This document shows, piece by piece, positions 5,882 through 8,845 of a DNA stretch of 8,845 nucleotides (its first letter is position 1; each line of letters starts with the position of its first letter). The DNA comes from an uncultured Solirubrobacteraceae bacterium (lineage in GTDB: Bacteria; Actinomycetota; Thermoleophilia; Solirubrobacterales; Solirubrobacteraceae): the NCBI GenBank assembly GCA_902806215.1, contig CADCVT010000031.1, positions 1 to 8,845 on the forward strand, read 5' to 3'. Below the pieces are notes generated by a model. The model had not been told where the DNA came from. It worked only from the letters and a program-made list of their open reading frames with translations, and did no database searches. Made by a program: the position numbers and the translations under genes.

Positions 5882-7062
5882 ACGGAGCGCCCGACCCCGG
5901 CCACGTCGCGCAGCGCGTGCGGCGGGTCGGGGTCGGTCTGCAGGACCTCGGCGGCGAGCGAGCGCAACGCGGTCAGGCGCTCGGCCGGACGCAGCGAGAA
6001 CGCGTACTGGTAGGCGTCGGCCTCGTTCGTGATGCGCAGCACCGACCGCCGCCGGTCGTCCGCGGCGCGGAACAGCACCATGCCGAGCAGGTAGCCGTCG
6101 AGGTCGGCGTCGCGGACGCGTCGCTCGCCGCCGTCGCCGGTCCGCTCGGCGTGCACGGGGCCCGACGGGTCCGCGCCCGACTCCCAGTCGCGCTGCTCGG
6201 GATCGTCGTTGCGGTCGTCGGGATCGCGCGGCGGGCGGAAACGTGCCTCGTCGAGGCCGCGCGACAGCTCGTCGTAGTTCTCCGGCGGCGGCGGGACGTA
6301 GCCGACGCCGTGCTTGAGCTGGGCCGGCGTGAGCGCGCCCTCGGCGTGCTGCTCGACGAGCTCGGAGGCCTCGTCGGCCGAGACGTCGCCGCGCGCGATG
6401 CCGCGCCGCACGAGGTCGGCGGAGGTGAACGAGAGGTCGCCCCGCTCGACGCGCTCGACGATCGGCTGCGGGAGCTCGAGCAGCCGCAGCGCCTTGCGCG
6501 TCCACGCGATCGGGGCGCCGACCAGGCGGGACACCTCGGCCGCGGTGAGCGACTCGTCCTCGGCCATGATCCGGCGCGCGGCACGCGCGAACTGGACGGG
6601 CTCGGGCTTGCTCTGGTGGAAGTTCTCGGCGAACTGCATCGTCAGCGCCTCGCGCCGCGAGATCCCGTCGATCACGGTGAAGCGCCAGTCCTGCGGCTCG
6701 CCCTCGGCGTCGTCGACGAGCGCCATCGCGGCGAGGCGACGCTGGCCGGCCAGCAGCTCGTACGGCTGGTCGTCGTCCTCGGTCGCGCGGACGAGCGGCG
6801 GGTGCAGCAGCCCGGTCTCGCGGATCGAGACGGCGAGCTCGTGGATGTCCGTGAGTGGGCCGGTGCGCATGTTGGTCATCGGCCGCACGGCGGACAGCGG
6901 CGCGGTGATCGTGCGGTGCGGCTTGCCGGCGGTATCGGCGACCGGGGCGCGGCGCAGGTCGGCGGCGAGGACCTCGCGCTGCGTGCGCGCGGTCTCCTCC
7001 TGCATCTGCGCGACCTCTTCCTCGGCGTCTTGGAGCTTGTCGACGGACATGGACGGCGGCAT
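5878..7062 (-). CDS. Solitary ParB/RepB/Spo0J-domain protein
   Basis: 394 residues. A charged helical N-terminus (about 8-35, likely coiled coil) precedes a ParB N-terminal CTPase/nuclease-like domain (about 50-150) with LLAGQRRLAA (103-112, the family's GERR box with Gln for Glu) and FAENFHQSKPEPVQFARA (144-161, ENxxR box with Gln for Arg). A ParB-type HTH follows (LTAAEVSRLVGAPIAWTRKALRLLELP, about 172-198). Then comes a Pro/Asp-rich disordered linker (about 256-315) and a C-terminal segment (320-394) that I do not recognise. There is no ParA gene beside it and no plasmid feature, so it is not an obvious segregation locus; a ParB-like regulator or accessory DNA-binding protein is more likely. 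ATG at 7062 is chosen; ATG at 7050 (MSVDKL) is equally plausible. No clear ribosome binding site is seen. Confidence 0.85.
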   Translation of the reverse strand: MPPSMSVDKLQDAEEEVAQMQEETARTQREVLAADLRRAPVADTAGKPHRTITAPLSAVRPMTNMRTGPLTDIHELAVSIRETGLLHPPLVRATEDDDQPYELLAGQRRLAAMALVDDAEGEPQDWRFTVIDGISRREALTMQFAENFHQSKPEPVQFARAARRIMAEDESLTAAEVSRLVGAPIAWTRKALRLLELPQPIVERVERGDLSFTSADLVRRGIARGDVSADEASELVEQHAEGALTPAQLKHGVGYVPPPPENYDELSRGLDEARFRPPRDPDDRNDDPEQRDWESGADPSGPVHAERTGDGGERRVRDADLDGYLLGMVLFRAADDRRRSVLRITNEADAYQYAFSLRPAERLTALRSLAAEVLQTDPDPPHALRDVAGVGRSV

Positions 7063-7109
7063 GCAAGCAGACGGGTCGGAGGTCGCGGGCGGCGCATGGC
7101 AAGCTGACG
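7060..7109. promoter_or_regulatory. Divergent promoter region with imperfect direct repeat
   Basis: The 50-bp gap between the divergent ParB-domain and phosphoesterase genes holds an imperfect direct repeat, CATGCAAGCAGACG (7060-7073) and CATGGCAAGCTGACG (7095-7109), 35 bp apart, one copy next to each start codon. It may be a shared regulator site. No convincing -10/-35 pair was found on either strand. Confidence 0.3.
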
Positions 7110-7112
7110 CCC

Positions 7113-7670
7113 GTGCGACTGCTCGCGTTCGCCGATGAGCCGCCGCCCGGCGACGCGGCCGAGCTGGCCACGGCCAACCGCGCCGGCGCGGTCGTCACGC
7201 TCGGCGATCTCGAGACAGGGTCGATCGCGTCGCTCGGGGGCCTCGGGCTGCCTCGCGTCGGCGTGCACGGCAACCACGACGCGGTCGGCGAGCTGCCGGC
7301 GCTCGGCGTCCGCGACATCCACCTAGACCGGGTCGAGATCGGCGGCTGGAGCTTCGCGGGCTTCGAGGGCTGCGTCCGCTACGGGCCGGGGCCGCACCAG
7401 TACACGCAGGAGGAGGCAACGGCGCTCGCCGGGCGCCTGCCCGCCGCCGACGTGCTCGTCTGCCACTGCCCGCCGCAGGGCGTCAACGACGACCCGGACG
7501 ATCCGGCGCACCTCGGGTTCGGGGCGCTCCGCGCATGGGTCGAGCGACACCGGCCGCGCTACGTGCTCCACGGGCACACGACGCCCGATCCGCGCACCCG
7601 CGTCACGCGCCTCGGCGACACGACGGTCGTCTGGGTCCGCGGCGCGCGCGTCGTCTCGCTGCGCCGCTAG
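7113..7670 (+). CDS. Metallophosphoesterase-fold protein with altered metal site
   Basis: 185 residues from a GTG at 7113. Calcineurin-like phosphoesterase motifs appear in order: FADEP (6-10) where DxH is expected, GDLE (31-34), GNHD (53-56), CHCPP (116-120) and HGHTT (152-156) where GHxH is expected. The bridging Asp32, Asn54, His117 and His154 are present, so the second metal site looks complete, but the His of DxH and the last His of GHxH are missing. Known members cleave phosphodiesters or phosphomonoesters with two metals. This short, single-domain cytoplasmic protein may be a one-metal enzyme, use Glu9 in place of the His, or have a non-catalytic role. It is divergent from the ParB-domain gene. 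An upstream ATG at 7096 stops after three codons. Family is clear; activity is not. Confidence 0.85.
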   Translation: MRLLAFADEPPPGDAAELATANRAGAVVTLGDLETGSIASLGGLGLPRVGVHGNHDAVGELPALGVRDIHLDRVEIGGWSFAGFEGCVRYGPGPHQYTQEEATALAGRLPAADVLVCHCPPQGVNDDPDDPAHLGFGALRAWVERHRPRYVLHGHTTPDPRTRVTRLGDTTVVWVRGARVVSLRR

Positions 7671-7692
7671 CGAGGCCTAGATGAGGAGAGCG

Positions 7693-7709
7693 GAGAGGTC
7701 TCGCCTCTC
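7693..7709. terminator. Small hairpin after the phosphoesterase gene
   Basis: GAGAGG-TCTCG-CCTCTC forms a 6-bp stem 23 nt after the TAG stop. It has no T-tract. It may be a weak terminator of the plus-strand gene, or simply part of the larger inverted repeat 7697-7770. Confidence 0.35.
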
Positions 7710-7770
7710 GGATGTAAGCCCCCGCTGCTCACGTTGTAAGCGCACGCTTACAAATCCCAGAGGAGAGACC
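7697..7770. repeat. Imperfect 15-bp inverted repeat enclosing the palindrome
   Basis: GGTCTCGCCTCTCGG (7697-7711) and CCCAGAGGAGAGACC (7756-7770) are reverse complements at 13 of 15 positions. They bracket the TGTAAGC elements at 7713-7753. In RNA from either strand this would give a long stem carrying the palindrome as an inner hairpin, a cruciform-like bidirectional terminator shape. Origin and function are unknown. Confidence 0.5.
7734..7753. promoter_or_regulatory. Perfect 20-bp palindrome, operator-like
   Basis: TTGTAAGCG-CA-CGCTTACAA is exact in both 9-nt arms and much more AT-rich than its surroundings. A further TGTAAGC half-site lies at 7713-7719, exactly 22 bp (about two helical turns) from the one at 7735. 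The form resembles operators of TetR- or LacI-type dimers; no such regulator gene is in the window. Lying between converging genes it could instead be a transcription terminator or serve a gene outside. The remainder of 7671-7818 shows no gene. Confidence 0.55.
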
Positions 7771-7818
7771 GCCACCCGCGGGAGTCGAGCACGAGGGGAC
7801 CCACGCCAACGGCCACTC

Positions 7819-8845
7819 TCAGTCCTTGCGGTACGGGGCGAGCTCGTGCCGCGCGATGATCATCTTGTGCACCTCGTCCGGGCCGTCGGCGAGCCGCAGC
7901 GTGCGCAGGTGCGCGTACATGCGCGCGAGCGGGAAGTCCTGCGAGACGCCGCCTCCGCCGTGGACCTGGATCGCGCGGTCGATGACGCGCAGCGCGAGGT
8001 TCGGGGCCGCGACCTTGATCGCCGCGATCTCCGTGCGGGCGAGCTTGTTGCCCACCGTGTCCATGAGCCACGCCGTCTTGAGCGTGAGCAGCCGGATCAT
8101 CTCGAGGTCGATGCGCGACTCGGCGATCCAGTCCTGGACGTTCGAGCGCGTCGCGACCGGCTTGCCGAACGTCACGCGCTCCGACGCGCGGGCGCACATC
8201 AGCTCGAGCGCGCGCTCGGCCGCGCCGATCGTGCGCATGCAGTGGTGGATGCGGCCCGGCCCGAGCCGCGCCTGGCTGATCAGGAAGCCGTCGCCCTCGC
8301 CGGCGATGAGGTTCGAGACGGGGACGCGGACGTCCTTGAAGCGCAGCTCGGCATGGCCCTCGTTGTCGGTGTAGCCGAAGACCTCCATGTTGCGCACGAT
8401 CGTGAGGCCGGGCGTGTCGCGCGGGACGAGGATCTGCGACTGCTGCTGATGGGGAGGGCCGTCCGGGTTCGTCTTGCCCATGACGATGAAGATCCGGCAG
8501 CGCTCCTTCATGGCGCCGGAGATCCACCATTTGCGCCCGTTGAGCACGTACTCGTCGCCGTCGCGCTCGATCCGCAGCTCGATGTTCCGCGCGTCGGAGC
8601 TCGCGACGTCGGGCTCGGTCATCGCGAACGCCGAGCGGATCTCGCCGTCGAGCAGCGGGCGCAGCCACTGCTCCTTCTGCTCGTCGGTGCCGAACTCGGT
8701 CAGCACGCCCATGTTCCCGGTGTCGGGCGCGGCGCAGTTGATGCTCTCCGGGCCGATGTGCGAGCGCCCGGAGATCTCGGCGAGCGGCGCGTACTCGACG
8801 TTGGTCAGGCCGTGCCCGAACTCGGGGTTCGGGTGGAAGAGGTTC
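7819..8845 (-). CDS. Acyl-CoA dehydrogenase, ACAD10/11-like (5' end missing)
   Basis: The gene enters from the right edge; 341 C-terminal residues remain before the TGA at 7821-7819, so perhaps 60-80 N-terminal residues are missing. Visible ACAD features are AFAMTEPDVASSD (FAD and substrate region), NGRKWWISGA, GRIHHCMRTIGAAERALELM, RVTFGKP and the C-terminal QVHGGGGVSQDFPLARMYAHLR. Together these resemble the ACAD10/11-like group of flavoenzymes that introduce an alpha-beta double bond into acyl-CoA thioesters in the cytoplasm. In LADGPDEVH an Asp (residue 320 of the fragment) stands where medium-chain enzymes have the catalytic Glu of YEGT; I recall this as usual for the ACAD10/11 group. 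Chain-length preference cannot be read. The downstream region 7671-7818 may hold its terminator. Confidence 0.93.
   Translation of the reverse strand, partial: NLFHPNPEFGHGLTNVEYAPLAEISGRSHIGPESINCAAPDTGNMGVLTEFGTDEQKEQWLRPLLDGEIRSAFAMTEPDVASSDARNIELRIERDGDEYVLNGRKWWISGAMKERCRIFIVMGKTNPDGPPHQQQSQILVPRDTPGLTIVRNMEVFGYTDNEGHAELRFKDVRVPVSNLIAGEGDGFLISQARLGPGRIHHCMRTIGAAERALELMCARASERVTFGKPVATRSNVQDWIAESRIDLEMIRLLTLKTAWLMDTVGNKLARTEIAAIKVAAPNLALRVIDRAIQVHGGGGVSQDFPLARMYAHLRTLRLADGPDEVHKMIIARHELAPYRKD

Noticed and set aside
4045..7107. Very long open frame on the plus strand (over 1000 codons) crossing several genes
   Set aside because: It runs antisense to the AraC and ParB-domain genes and in another frame of the NmrA-like gene; its Arg/Ala-rich, low-complexity translation has no recognisable domain. 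Long stop-free shadow frames are expected at this GC content.
4787..7318. Long minus-strand open frame (843 codons) overlapping the ParB-domain gene
   Set aside because: The translation is Arg/Pro/Ala-rich with no motif, while the other frame of the same region encodes a clear ParB-domain protein.
7748..8668. Minus-strand open frame overlapping the acyl-CoA dehydrogenase
   Set aside because: It is a shadow in another frame; the overlapping frame has strong dehydrogenase motifs throughout.

Overview
This window is a stretch of a very GC-rich (clearly above 70 % by eye) bacterial chromosome. GTG starts, few recognisable Shine-Dalgarno sequences, short intergenic gaps, a tRNA gene without an encoded CCA, and the gene set (YkuD L,D-transpeptidase, GCS2/YbdK-type ligase, DUF459-like SGNH protein, solitary ParB-domain protein, ACAD10/11-like acyl-CoA dehydrogenase) suggest an actinobacterium, most likely Thermoleophilia/Solirubrobacterales. 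That placement is inference from style, not from a marker gene. No insertion sequence, CRISPR array, phage gene or rRNA is visible.

Layout. (a) 3-620: 3' part of a plus-strand peptidoglycan-binding/YkuD L,D-transpeptidase gene. (b) 616-672: two adjacent perfect hairpins that cover the stop codons of two converging genes. (c) 3659 down to 655, minus strand: a compact three-gene operon, MFS transporter, then GCS2-type carboxylate-amine ligase, then secreted SGNH/DUF459-like protein, with a 21-bp gap and a 4-bp GTGA overlap. (d) 3660-3860: a leader for this operon containing a candidate 9-codon leader peptide with a good ribosome binding site, followed by two strong hairpins before the transporter start. 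(e) 3893-4018: a tRNA-Arg(CCT) with its own candidate terminator and -10 element. (f) 4033-5881: a divergent pair, AraC-family regulator (minus) and NmrA-like NAD(P)-binding protein (plus), sharing an 85-bp promoter region with a 9-bp direct repeat. (g) 5878-7062: a ParB-domain protein whose stop shares a CTAG with the stop of the NmrA-like gene. (h) 7113-7670: a metallophosphoesterase-fold protein divergent from the ParB gene and lacking two usual metal ligands. (i) 7671-7818: a convergent intergenic region with a perfect operator-like palindrome inside a larger inverted repeat. (j) 7819 to the window end: 3' part of an acyl-CoA dehydrogenase gene on the minus strand.

How the genes may work together. 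The clearest units are the MFS-ligase-SGNH operon, which may make, export and process an amide-linked small molecule under leader-peptide control, and the AraC/NmrA pair, a regulator next to its probable target. The transpeptidase belongs to the cell wall and the dehydrogenase to acyl-CoA catabolism; neither is obviously linked to its neighbours here. The best candidates for something undescribed are the leader of the transporter operon, the palindrome cluster at 7697-7770, and the altered metal site of the phosphoesterase-like protein. All functional statements come from reading motifs by eye; no database search was possible.
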